Part shown: piece after piece, positions 23,493-31,147 of the stretch
Position numbering within the stretch: position 1 is the stretch's first letter
Layout of the letters: every line of letters begins with the position of its first letter
DNA from: Aspidiotus rigidus
Taxonomy: Eukaryota; Arthropoda; Insecta; Hemiptera; Diaspididae
DNA length: 64,000 bases
Direction of reading: 5' to 3'
Assembly (NCBI GenBank): GCA_035079385.1
Contig: JAVHKY010000062.1
Location: forward strand, 434,001-498,000
Notes under the pieces: model-generated
The model's input: the letters and a program-made list of their open reading frames with translations, nothing else
The model's database searches: none
Told to the model about the DNA's origin: nothing
Translations under genes and position numbers: made by a program

Positions 23493-23745
23493 CTTGGACC
23501 TTATAGTACATAGACCGCTAATAATGATAAAAAGCTTGTCGGAACATAGGAGACTCTGTAAGTCGGTAAGGTCTCACAGCGTTGATGGGCGTGGCATCGC
23601 TCACATCCCCTTACGTCGCATGCACCAAACCATCCATAGCAAACCTTTCCGACTTACAGCCAACCTCCTATGTTCCGACAACTGATAACATCATTTACAT
23701 AGGCTATCGGCGGTGGCGGTCTATGTACTATAATTATGGTCTAAG
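23493..23745. mobile_element. CTTAGACC-family MITE
   Basis: 253 bp. The left end is CTTGGACCTTATAGTACATA; the right end complement is CTTAGACCATAATTATAG. The flanks ATGCTGGT / AGGCTGGT are an 8-bp duplication with one mismatch. It shares ends with 8647-9544 and the 14.3-kb element. Confidence 0.78.
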
Positions 23746-23778
23746 AGGCTGGTACATACGATGCTAAAAATACTGTCC

Positions 23779-23802
23779 TACAAAGTGAGATTGACGTATA
23801 TC
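23779..23802. repeat. Left arm of a MITE split by the large insertion
   Basis: 24 bp identical in inverted orientation to 38725-38748, flanking the whole large-element nest. Probably the two ends of an older MITE. Confidence 0.6.
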
Positions 23803-24044
23803 AGAAATACAAATCTAGAAAAATGGATCTTCCGGCGGATTTACCTACGAGTGTGTGCGTGTGTGTTCCGTCTGTGAAATCATTCAAAAGTGGATGTACG
23901 TCCTATTCCTTTGTCGGCAAATGGGATGTATATCCACTTACGTGAATATTTGTAAATATCTCTAAAACTAATGCTGTTAATTAAAATTTAAAACGACCAT
24001 TGGATTCTTAGATAAAAATATTAGAAATGTGACCTTCCAACAGA

Positions 24045-24150
24045 CTATACTCTGCTCAAGTTAAGAAAGGATAGAAAGTACTACATTGAGAATCGAACAC
24101 GCCGTTCTCGAGGTACTACTTTCTATCCTTTCTCAACGTGAACAGAGTAT
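24045..24150. repeat. Small palindromic element
   Basis: TATACTCTGCTCAAGTTAAG at the left and the complementary CTCAACGTGAACAGAGTATA at the right, both with AAGGATAGAAAGTA-type stems. Confidence 0.6.
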
Positions 24151-24163
24151 AGGGCCCTTAGGG

Positions 24164-24260
24164 CTTAGACCATACAACAGATAGACCGAGCATAGCAATG
24201 AATCTTTGAACGGAGGACATGATAAGAAGACACATAAGAAAATAAGAGGGACTGGAGTAG
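24164..24260. repeat. Left terminal inverted repeat of the large element
   Basis: Pairs with 38320-38419. The outer 30 bp are identical to the complement of the right end; the inner part has indels. Confidence 0.85.
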
Positions 24261-24338
24261 TTATATCCCCCGTAGCGATCACCCGTCCGGGCCGCGCGGT
24301 ACTGATTTACACTTTTATTTTGATGTCCCCTTTTCAAA

Positions 24339-24860
24339 TCATATGTAGTAAGTATAACATCGTTTTCCCATTCTTATTCCCATTTTGTTTGAGAGTGAAA
24401 TATTCTTTAAAGTGTTATTTCCACATATTTTAAAGAAAAAATATTTCATTTCTTTCGCTGTTAATATACGTGGAGATATTAGAATGTTAATTTTGTGTCG
24501 CAAACGAGCCATTATGTTTTTCACAATGTGAAACGTTTCAAAGTATTTTTCCTCAGGAAATAAACTATATATGAAATTTCTAAGGATGTCTTCGTGGAAG
24601 CAAACATATTCATGTTTCAACTGTATTCGAGCATGAAAAATACCGTTTGGTTTTCTATTGAAAAAATTCACTATTTTAGTGGATAATTGGCAAAATATGA
24701 TAAACTCTCTTGTATCTGGTACATATGGTTCAATATCTTTTGTACATCCCCAATACGGACGATAGGGTACCCGACAGTATTTACATTTTTGATAGAATAT
24801 ACTTTTAAGACATGAATCCTTTAAGCTTTTAGGTTCATAAGCTTCGTGAAAGCAAGCCAT
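24339..24860 (-). CDS. Terminal 173-aa element protein, unrecognised
   Basis: 173 aa, last gene before the left TIR. N-terminal Cys/His-rich part (CKYCRVPYRPYWGC, residues about 27-40), then a mostly helical basic C-terminal half. Residues about 12-20 (SLKDSCLKSI) match an elongin BC-box pattern L-x3-C-x3-hydrophobic, which could be chance. A TATA-like box at 24892-24899 lies about 35 nt upstream of the ATG. No family recognised. Position at the element edge and host-interaction-like motifs would suit an accessory gene. Confidence 0.6.
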   Translation of the reverse strand: MACFHEAYEPKSLKDSCLKSIFYQKCKYCRVPYRPYWGCTKDIEPYVPDTREFIIFCQLSTKIVNFFNRKPNGIFHARIQLKHEYVCFHEDILRNFIYSLFPEEKYFETFHIVKNIMARLRHKINILISPRILTAKEMKYFFFKICGNNTLKNISLSNKMGIRMGKRCYTYYI

Positions 24861-24888
24861 GTTAATGAGAATGACTGACTATCTGCCC

Positions 24889-25551
24889 TTACTTATATAG
24901 TTTTTTATAAATTTTTAATAGCTCCTGTTTACTAGATAATTTCAATTTTATAGAATCTTTTTTTTCTTTTCGAGCTTTATTAATTTTTTTAATTTGGTAC
25001 TTGGTCAAAGGAAGGGAAATTTCGCTCATTATGGAATCCTTAGTACAAAACAAGTTCACATTTATTCCAACAGGTTGTTTATTCTCAGAAGCTGATAATA
25101 TCAGATTTTTTGAATATTCATCTAAATTCACAGGATAATTTGTGTAACTTTTCTTTGTATTCAAACCAGCACCTAAAGCTCGCTTTGCCTTCATAACATT
25201 TGTAACACCCCACGCTACCCCACGTTCACCAAGACTAGCTGAGGGATCTTTAAAACGACTCCAAGCTGCTAATTCTAAATCTTTGTCTGCAGCGTGACGG
25301 TCAGCTAATTTCTTTGACTTACTGTAGGCAATGTCATGATGCATAGCTGCTTCATCCAATTTATTTTTAGGTTTTATACCCTTCTCAAGACGTAAATCTA
25401 AGTGAGTACCAGGGCCAGCATATTGATATCCAAAAGGGATATGAGCTTCGAAAGGTAAATTATTAATTAAAGAATTCATTAGTCCTTTACCTGAAACGGG
25501 AATAGGAAATAATTTCTTGATGGCTTCTTGACGTTTCTCCTTGTAATTCAT
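24889..25551 (-). CDS. Phospholipase A2-domain minor capsid protein
   Basis: 220 aa. Residues about 38-105 form a parvovirus-VP1-type secreted-PLA2 fold: calcium-loop YAGPGT (44-49) and the catalytic pair HD within HHDIAY (71-76), followed by a helical ADKDLE segment. In viruses carrying it, this domain modifies endosomal membranes during entry. The C-terminal part (LPLTKYQIKKI, basic RKEKK) resembles the tail of PLA2 proteins in Polinton/adintovirus-like elements. The ORF is intact with a TATAAATA box at 25589-25596. It is probably an internal or minor virion protein, as judged from neighbours and domain. Confidence 0.82.
   Translation of the reverse strand: MNYKEKRQEAIKKLFPIPVSGKGLMNSLINNLPFEAHIPFGYQYAGPGTHLDLRLEKGIKPKNKLDEAAMHHDIAYSKSKKLADRHAADKDLELAAWSRFKDPSASLGERGVAWGVTNVMKAKRALGAGLNTKKSYTNYPVNLDEYSKNLILSASENKQPVGINVNLFCTKDSIMSEISLPLTKYQIKKINKARKEKKDSIKLKLSSKQELLKIYKKLYK
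24892..24899 (-). promoter_or_regulatory. TATA box (TATATAAG)
   Basis: About 32-39 nt upstream of the ATG at 24860. Confidence 0.55.
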
Positions 25552-25565
25552 TATTACTTTTTTTT

Positions 25566-25889
25566 TTAAAAAAAAAAAAGCACTTCTCTATTTATACTAT
25601 ACTTTACTATTTTCAAATTAAATACAAAGATAACTACAGTAGTACTAAATATTCCTGCTGTATACTTTACTACACGGCGTATTACTATTCTCCTCTTCTT
25701 CATTTTCTTGAACCAGTAATCTTCCTCGCATGTTTTCTCCAAATCATATTGGCGACGATTTTTCAATTTTGTTCTACGAAACCATTTTTTATACCATGGT
25801 GGTGACGATGGTGGAGCTACCGGATCACCCATTTCTTCGAATGCTTTGACTCTTTCTTGCCACTCGATCATCCAATCATCCACTTCCAT
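25566..25889 (-). CDS. Basic single-pass membrane-type protein
   Basis: 107 aa. Acidic-aromatic N-terminus (MEVDDWMIEWQ), a proline segment (APPSSPPW), a strongly basic middle (KKMKKRRIVIRRVVK) and a hydrophobic stretch at about residues 75-92 (YTAGIFSTTVVIFVFNL) that could span a membrane. No homologue recognised. It lies between the PLA2 gene and the DUF-type gene and does not overlap either. It might be a small virion or membrane protein of the element; this is inference from composition. Confidence 0.5.
   Translation of the reverse strand: MEVDDWMIEWQERVKAFEEMGDPVAPPSSPPWYKKWFRRTKLKNRRQYDLEKTCEEDYWFKKMKKRRIVIRRVVKYTAGIFSTTVVIFVFNLKIVKYSINREVLFFF
25589..25596 (-). promoter_or_regulatory. 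TATA box (TATAAATA)
   Basis: 38-45 nt upstream of the PLA2 gene ATG at 25551. Confidence 0.6.
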
Positions 25890-26012
25890 GGTATCGTCAC
25901 TTTCTTAAACAAACTCAAAGGAAGAGGACGTCGACAGTATTCCTCCTCTTCACTTTTTTTTAACAGAAATCGCAATTGACTTTACTGTTCGAAGGTTTAG
26001 ACACTAGTGAGC

Positions 26013-26917
26013 TCAAATTTCTCGTATCTCTTGTAAAATATTAACGAGTTCGTTAACCAGAAGTGGGCTATTATTTCCCGATTTAATCTCTCCATACACA
26101 ATGTACAATCTATCAAGCAATTCTTCGAAATTATTCCAATAAACATACTCAACTGGCGCATTAGTTAGAATTTTTCAAAGACCCGACCCACGTTTTGGGC
26201 TAAAACTAATGAGATCCTTAAATTCGTCAGCTAATGATTTAGGTTTTGTTGGTGTACTATAATCAATAGTTGGCTCCATATGCTTCAATACACCACGATT
26301 ACCGAGTATAGGTTTAATTATTTTTTTATATTTCATTCCACCGCTAGATTTTACTTTGAACTGTGTGGGTCATTATTTACACGATAAGCGTGTGTACTCA
26401 GAAGAATTTCTTCATAATTTCTCAAGTCAGTTTCATCGAAGTTTTTAGGGTCTTTTAAGGTTAGGAGAGACCACAATCCGTCAGTTCCCTCATATTTTTG
26501 TCCATCTTCAAATACAAAGGCGTCATCTATTATACGGACAGGTTTATTACCTATATAGAAGTACCTGTCTTCAAATCGAATTCCAAAGGTAGTATCCACA
26601 GCCTTATTTTGTGTAACGTGTAAATTCAAGTATTTTATAGCTGTTTCTCCAAATAACTCCTCAGCCTCCTCTTTTAATTTCTCTTTTATCTCACCTGGTT
26701 CCATAGGTATTTGTAGAATTTGTGTTGGACGGTTTTCCAATGTAGCTTTTATATCGTGAAGGGGTTTAATAATAGGTCTATATTCATCTTTCAGTACTTT
26801 CTGATGATTTATGAAACTATGTCTAATTTCCTCATATTTTTCTCGTAAGGCCTCACCGGTTTCTAGATAATCTTTTACTAAAGCATCCATTTTTGACAAC
26901 TTTTTACTAGTGAACAT
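26013..26917 (-). pseudogene. Broken DUF8207-like element protein
   Basis: The intact 5-prime ORF (26351-26917) has a helical N-terminus, then FGIRFEDRYFYIGNKPV and YEGTDGLWSLLTLK, the YxGTxGLWxLL signature of a protein family common in arthropod virus-like elements (DUF8207, from memory). The conserved tail continues in another frame after about 26357 (GGMKYKKIIKPIL), is interrupted by an in-frame TGA at 26175-26177, and resumes (VEYVYWNNFEELLDRLY) to 26013. So there is one frameshift plus one stop. The TATA box at 26919-26926 touches the first ATG, so the second ATG at 26890 is the likelier start. Function unknown; common near capsid genes. Confidence 0.68.
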
Positions 26918-26918
26918 C

Positions 26919-26926
26919 TATTTATA
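26919..26926 (-). promoter_or_regulatory. TATA box (TATAAATA)
   Basis: 29-36 nt upstream of the ATG at 26890, and only 2 nt from the earlier ATG at 26917, which argues for the inner start. Confidence 0.55.
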
Positions 26927-26929
26927 CAC

Positions 26930-27652
26930 CTAATCTTTTTTTTGTATAATTTTCTTTCCCGATGACGTCTTTTCTTCCTTAGTTGACATAGGTGTAATTA
27001 TCTGTACAATAACTTCTTCCTTGGTCAAAATTTTACTTTCATATACATTCAGCGTTCCGCTAGCTAGACCTTCACCGACTGATTCAAAATCATCCTGGTG
27101 GTTTTTCATATAATTACGAACATTATTATTAGTATGGTCGTTAATAATGAAGAATACACCTTTATCTTTCGAGAATAAACTGTCTTCTTTTTTCACAACC
27201 ACATCTTCATTAGAGTAACCAAAAAATAGACTAAAGCGTTTATATTTATCAATGTACTGATGAATATTACTAGTTTCAACAGTATTCATTTTAGGCCACA
27301 TATGTTCGGGTACACTTCCTAAGTCACTGTGTTTTATAATTAAGACACTGTAGTAATTATGAATAAAAATATATTCCCAAAAACCATTAACTGGTTTTGA
27401 ATATGTCTTAGTGGAGGTTTTTTTCTCATGTATATGAATTCTCACAAAAATATGATAATCAGTTTTTAAGTGGTTGTAAAATGGTGTTGTATCCAGAGTT
27501 TCAATATCGGTAGTTGAAAATTTTTCTTGTTCAATTAGAATTGTATAGGGTACATGTTGGAGAGGTACTGGTATATCACCAGAAATATTTAAGGTTGCTT
27601 CAAGACGTGTGACCCTTGCCTTGAGATGTTCAAAATCACTTCTACTAACCAT
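26930..27652 (-). CDS. 240-aa element protein, unrecognised
   Basis: Intact 240-aa ORF. A short coiled-coil-like start (DFEHLKARVTRLEATL, residues 6-21) precedes a beta-rich body with several aromatic strands (FWEYIFIHNYYSVLII) and a Lys-rich tail (SSGKKIIQKKD). No catalytic motif visible. A coiled coil followed by a beta domain would suit a trimeric spike or fibre, but I do not recognise a family. TATATAAA at 27657-27664 lies only 5 nt before the ATG, so promoter placement is uncertain. Confidence 0.6.
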   Translation of the reverse strand: MVSRSDFEHLKARVTRLEATLNISGDIPVPLQHVPYTILIEQEKFSTTDIETLDTTPFYNHLKTDYHIFVRIHIHEKKTSTKTYSKPVNGFWEYIFIHNYYSVLIIKHSDLGSVPEHMWPKMNTVETSNIHQYIDKYKRFSLFFGYSNEDVVVKKEDSLFSKDKGVFFIINDHTNNNVRNYMKNHQDDFESVGEGLASGTLNVYESKILTKEEVIVQIITPMSTKEEKTSSGKKIIQKKD

Positions 27653-27657
27653 TTTTT

Positions 27658-28367
27658 TTATATAGGTCGAAAACCCAGGGTTAAATTATTATTTTCTCCT
27701 CTCAACTCCAACAAATTATTATCTTGATCAGTTATTCTAATTACCAACTCGTAAATTACAGACGTGTTCAATGTAAAATAACAAATAGGATTTGGCTCCT
27801 TAATCACTTGACTACCTATTTTACTTATATCTAATGGAAAATCAAACAGAATATTTGTACTACGGTTCAAATCTTCAATATTTGAACGAATTAAATTACA
27901 ATGTATTTTCACAGTATTTATACTATGTATATTGACAGGTTTATCAGAAAATTCTACTCTATTAGGGCTAATTACTCGGTTTTCAGAGAAACCTAAAACT
28001 TTACCTATATTGTGAGGAGAGTCAAATGAAATCCTCCAACTAGTTTTTATTTTTATTTTCAGACTACGTTTTACAAATTCAATACTTGTCTTAGAATGAT
28101 TAATAATTTCATTACTTGCTAGAGCTTCAATAATATCATCTAATTCATAAAAACCAGGCTCAATATGTATTTCATGTCTAACTGTTCCTGCTGTTCCTGG
28201 TTCATGAAGTATTATAACATTATTATCATTCCTAATATTATACATGGTATTCCAAAAACAAAATGCTTTAATCCAACTTCGTACTGACCCTTTAACATTA
28301 TACCCTCAGGATCATACTCACGGATAATTTCAGAACTTGTGTCTGTTAAAGAAATTTGAAAAGTCAT
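27658..28367 (-). pseudogene. Penton-like minor capsid protein with a frameshift
   Basis: The long ORF (27658-28245, 195 codons) has features of the penton-like proteins of Polinton/adintovirus-type elements: FYELDDIIEAL, IGKVLGF, a strand series, and the ending ITDQDNNLLELRGE. About 41 codons of matching N-terminus (starting MTFQISLTDTSSE, with YEVGLKHFVFGIP) lie immediately upstream in a different frame from the ATG at 28367. The frame changes at about 28248-28255, so this copy carries a small indel. A TATAGATA box at 28397-28404 is correctly spaced for the 28367 start, which supports the longer gene. Expected role: single jelly-roll vertex protein. Confidence 0.68.
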
Positions 28368-28396
28368 CCTTACTCTTCCTTAGAGGAATATCTATC

Positions 28397-28404
28397 TATC
28401 TATA
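28397..28404 (-). promoter_or_regulatory. TATA-like box (TATAGATA)
   Basis: 30-37 nt upstream of the ATG at 28367 of the penton-like gene. Confidence 0.5.
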
Positions 28405-28405
28405 C

Positions 28406-29420
28406 TTAATCTCGTAAATAGTCGGTATTGTCGCAATAATTTTCAAGTTTAAAACCAGATTTTGCGTATGAAGAAATTCTATGCCATGTGTTATGAGTAT
28501 GATAATGTTCAAAACATTTTATCTGACAGTTATTTGAATTATTAATATCAGAGTAGGTTGAGTTGCGCATTTTTAAAATTTGTACAACAAGGTAATGAAA
28601 TGACTCCAAATAAGCTCCATCCTCTTCATTCCATAAAAGTAAGGGTACCTGATCATCTGGATTATGTAGACTTGTATGATGTCGTTTTGGGTCAACAATA
28701 AATTTTATCGTTCTATTTAATAAAGGATGAATTACACCTTGTAATTTACGTTCAGTATTTTTCAAAATTAGTAAATGAGGACCATTAGGTTCAGCAAAAG
28801 ATGCTTTAATTTCGTAATTATCGTCACTTTTATCTTTGAAAAAATCTGTACGCATGAAGGTTCCACCGTTTGTATCATTTTTCCCTTTTATCATTGTAAA
28901 ATTACATATTAGTACTGGTTCATTTTCATTGGAACAAGACTCGTTTATACGTGCAATAAATGTATACGTATTTTTGTAATTTATTTGAGTTGAAAATTTC
29001 GGTCTGACGGATATATGATTAACTTTTGGAAACTTCTCTTCATCGGAGAAATGAAAAAGAATTGTAGTGTCATCATGTACCTATTGAGGTCTTAGTTGTA
29101 TCCCAATTTAATTTTAATATCTTCCCTATAGGACTTACAGAATAACATTGTTTCTTACTGTAGTCAGTAAGTTTAGTATTATTATCAGAGTAGATATTAA
29201 ACACGACACAGTTATCCTTATTAAAGATTTCAATTCTATACAAAGAATGATCGGTCACATTTTCTAGGAATAAAACATCCAAACCTTGTTGTAATTCAAG
29301 GTACATTAACCCGTTAACGTTGTTGAAAGCTGTAAAATCATCGTAAGTGTAGGAATACATTTGTAGTTGGGAGGCTATTACCACTTTAGTAATAGCTAGT
29401 AGAATAAAAATCATTATCAT
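28406..29420 (-). pseudogene. Secreted glycoprotein-like protein with a frameshift
   Basis: The first ORF (29073-29420) starts with a hydrophobic signal-peptide-like segment (MIMIFILLAITKVVIA) and stops at 29073-29075. The frame offset by one nucleotide is open from there through 28894 to the stop at 28406, and reads similarly (FHFSDEEKFPKVNH, VRPKF). NxS/T sites occur in both parts (NVTD, NNTK, NESC, NFTM, NSTY). The simplest reading is one gene of about 335 residues broken by a single-base change near 29077-29082; programmed frameshifting or a small intron are alternatives. Probably an extracellular or envelope-type protein; family unknown. Confidence 0.6.
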
Positions 29421-29453
29421 CTTGTAAATTTAAAAAACTATAATCGTGGTCTT

Positions 29454-30035
29454 CTATGTATACAGATATTTACGTAAGTAATCTCTGTACATGAGAGCTT
29501 TTCTGTAAGCGCAACGTAATTCTGAGTGTCTACGAAGGTATTTACTACAACTACTATACTTATATTCTTTTAATTCCCGCTGACCTCTATAGTTGAAAAT
29601 ATCTAAATCTATTACAGGTCTATTCAATAATTGTTCCAAATACTTTACTCTTTCTGAACCTTTAATATACACCTTGTCAGCATTCTTCAAAGTTTTTTTC
29701 ATTAAATCCAACACATCTTCTTCAGGAGTGAATCCTAAATCCCAACCAAGACCGTGAATATTTTTTGTCACAAAGTCAACTTGTTTTTTTAAGCGAGGAG
29801 ATAATCTGTAATAACAAGTTGGAGGTCGAATAATACGATGTCTTACAAAACTACTATGTACAGATATAATACAAATTTCCTTGGGAAGAAAATCAGGTGC
29901 GTGAAATCCTTGAACATCGACAACGTACGAGTCAACATGGTTAAATGCCTTGAGATTTTTGTAAGATAGTGCAGCTATGTATACCCTTTTTAAATGATTC
30001 GTGAACGTCGTAAATTTGTTGTCTGGTTTTCGCAT
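29454..30035 (-). CDS. DxQGF protein, possible RNase H-fold nuclease
   Basis: 193 aa. Contains YVVDVQGFHAP (about residues 37-47) followed by LPKEICIISVH, HGLGWDLGF and ADKVYIKGSERVKYLE. This D-x-Q-G-F...KE pattern recurs in arthropod element proteins and suggests a degenerate RNase H/DnaQ-like strand order, but the full acidic set is not evident. The ATG at 30035 lies inside the 3-prime end of the TBP gene (95-nt overlap in another frame). Basic Arg/Tyr-rich C-terminus. Role unknown. Confidence 0.6.
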   Translation of the reverse strand: MRKPDNKFTTFTNHLKRVYIAALSYKNLKAFNHVDSYVVDVQGFHAPDFLPKEICIISVHSSFVRHRIIRPPTCYYRLSPRLKKQVDFVTKNIHGLGWDLGFTPEEDVLDLMKKTLKNADKVYIKGSERVKYLEQLLNRPVIDLDIFNYRGQRELKEYKYSSCSKYLRRHSELRCAYRKALMYRDYLRKYLYT

Positions 30036-30495
30036 TAGTTATGATAACTTTCCCAGATTTAAAAACTATGACTGTTACACCTTTACGATAAATTAACCCT
30101 GGAAAAATTTCTGGCTCATAATCCGAAAATTTTATATTTTTATAGTAGAAATTTGTAAAACGTGGTCGAAACCCTAAATCACAGCTAGCGACAATATTTG
30201 TTATTCGAAAATTCAAAAACTGTATTGATGAAAATCCCAAGTTTTTTAACCTGTCAGCAATCATACGTGCTGCTTCTTCCGCACTTTCTTCATTTTTTAT
30301 ACCAGTTAGCACTATCTTCCCTGAAGCAAATATTAAGGTTGTAAATTTTATTGGTTCTCGTAGACGTAGAATGATAGGGTTAAATTTTTTAGGATTGTAC
30401 TTAGTATCTGGATCAACTGAGGCTATCTGACTTAAATTGAGTTTACAACCTAAGTCGACTGTACACATAATATTCTGTATCACTGGGCAAGTCAT
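29941..30495 (-). CDS. Element-encoded TATA-box binding protein
   Basis: 184 aa, essentially only the TBP saddle core. Repeat 1 (residues about 4-92) has IQNIMCTVDLGCKL, YNPKKF, LREP and LIFASGKIVLTG; repeat 2 (about 95-172) has ITNIVASCDLGF, FSDYEPEIFPGLIYR and VIVFKSGKVIITNAK. The four DNA-intercalating Phe positions (F38, F56, F131, F145) and the two central Asn residues (N8, N100) are all present. No N-terminal extension. The start is the ATG at 30495, since the longer open frame upstream has no ATG; a TATAAATA box lies at 30532-30539. It is flanked by element genes on both sides, overlaps the next gene and has no introns, so it belongs to the element. It likely directs transcription from the element's own TATA promoters. 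Confidence 0.93.
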   Translation of the reverse strand: MTCPVIQNIMCTVDLGCKLNLSQIASVDPDTKYNPKKFNPIILRLREPIKFTTLIFASGKIVLTGIKNEESAEEAARMIADRLKNLGFSSIQFLNFRITNIVASCDLGFRPRFTNFYYKNIKFSDYEPEIFPGLIYRKGVTVIVFKSGKVIITNAKTRQQIYDVHESFKKGIHSCTILQKSQGI

Positions 30496-30531
30496 CGTGA
30501 AAAGAGTGAGAAAAAATGAAATCGACACTTA

Positions 30532-30539
30532 TATTTATA
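30532..30539 (-). promoter_or_regulatory. TATA box (TATAAATA)
   Basis: 37-44 nt upstream of the TBP ATG at 30495, so TBP could autoregulate. Confidence 0.6.
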
Positions 30540-30957
30540 GTAAAAAATGTGGGCAATCTTTTGTCATTTCCCAACTATATTCTTGACATCCCCAACACCA
30601 AACATAATCATCATCTAATAACTCGTTAATTTTAGCTTCAAATTTATCTATATCATATACAGGTACTTTATCAAAGTCGATACAATAGCATAAAGTATTT
30701 CGCTGAAGTATATCGCAAGCGCAGAACTCACAAGCCTGAGGACAGAAACAATACATGTATCTAGGTAGCACAAATTCCACAGTTTGCTTGTTATATTTTA
30801 AAAAATACATGTAATTACTCTTCCTACTTGTTGGTAAATGAATTTTCACATTGTCTAGCTGAATTTCCATAAAATCATCTAGAAATTCCACCTTTTGAAC
30901 TGTGTATATTACATTAGGTTGTAAAGTGTGAAAGTCAACAAGGACAAGCGACTCCAT
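30535..30957 (-). CDS. Cysteine-rich 140-aa element protein
   Basis: 140 aa. The N-terminal half has LQPNVIYTVQKVEF and LDNVKIHLP; the Cys cluster CFCPQACEFCACD (about residues 74-86) and a C-terminal CWGCQEY...DCPHF follow. It is homologous to the 97-aa ORF of the small element at 14113-14406, which shows the family is conserved and under selection in two distinct elements. Many Cys and one His suggest zinc binding. A TATAAATA box at 30999-31006 is correctly spaced. Function unknown; possibly a regulator. Confidence 0.65.
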   Translation of the reverse strand: MESLVLVDFHTLQPNVIYTVQKVEFLDDFMEIQLDNVKIHLPTSRKSNYMYFLKYNKQTVEFVLPRYMYCFCPQACEFCACDILQRNTLCYCIDFDKVPVYDIDKFEAKINELLDDDYVWCWGCQEYSWEMTKDCPHFLL

Positions 30958-30998
30958 CTTTGAGAAAGAATAGTAAGAAGTAACTTGGCTTCTACAGC

Positions 30999-31006
30999 TA
31001 TTTATA
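30999..31006 (-). promoter_or_regulatory. TATA box (TATAAATA)
   Basis: 42-49 nt upstream of the ATG at 30957. It overlaps the stop codon of the 39-aa ORF. Confidence 0.55.
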
Positions 31007-31121
31007 CTCCTGTAGAGGATATAACTCGGTTTGTAAGAGGATTGTAGACTGCTTGTTTATCCATAACCATAACACAGTGAATGACAGTTTTGGCGGGTAA
31101 ATTCTCACGCCAGTTGAACAT
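31002..31121 (-). CDS. 39-aa ORF with NPLT motif
   Basis: ATG at 31121, stop at 31002-31004, filling the gap between the capsid-like gene and the Cys-rich gene. The peptide contains AVYNPLTNRVISSTG, similar in style to the N-P-x-T-G-R-x-I motif of small adaptor domains in large DNA viruses. It is very short and could be chance. Confidence 0.35.
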   Translation of the reverse strand: MFNWRENLPAKTVIHCVMVMDKQAVYNPLTNRVISSTGV

Positions 31122-31147
31122 AATTCTAATATTTATCAGAGATTCTT

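Noticed and set aside
29941..30528. Longer TBP ORF starting at 30528
   Set aside because: The first codon there is GTG, not ATG. The ATG at 30495 begins the TBP core and is properly spaced from the TATA box.
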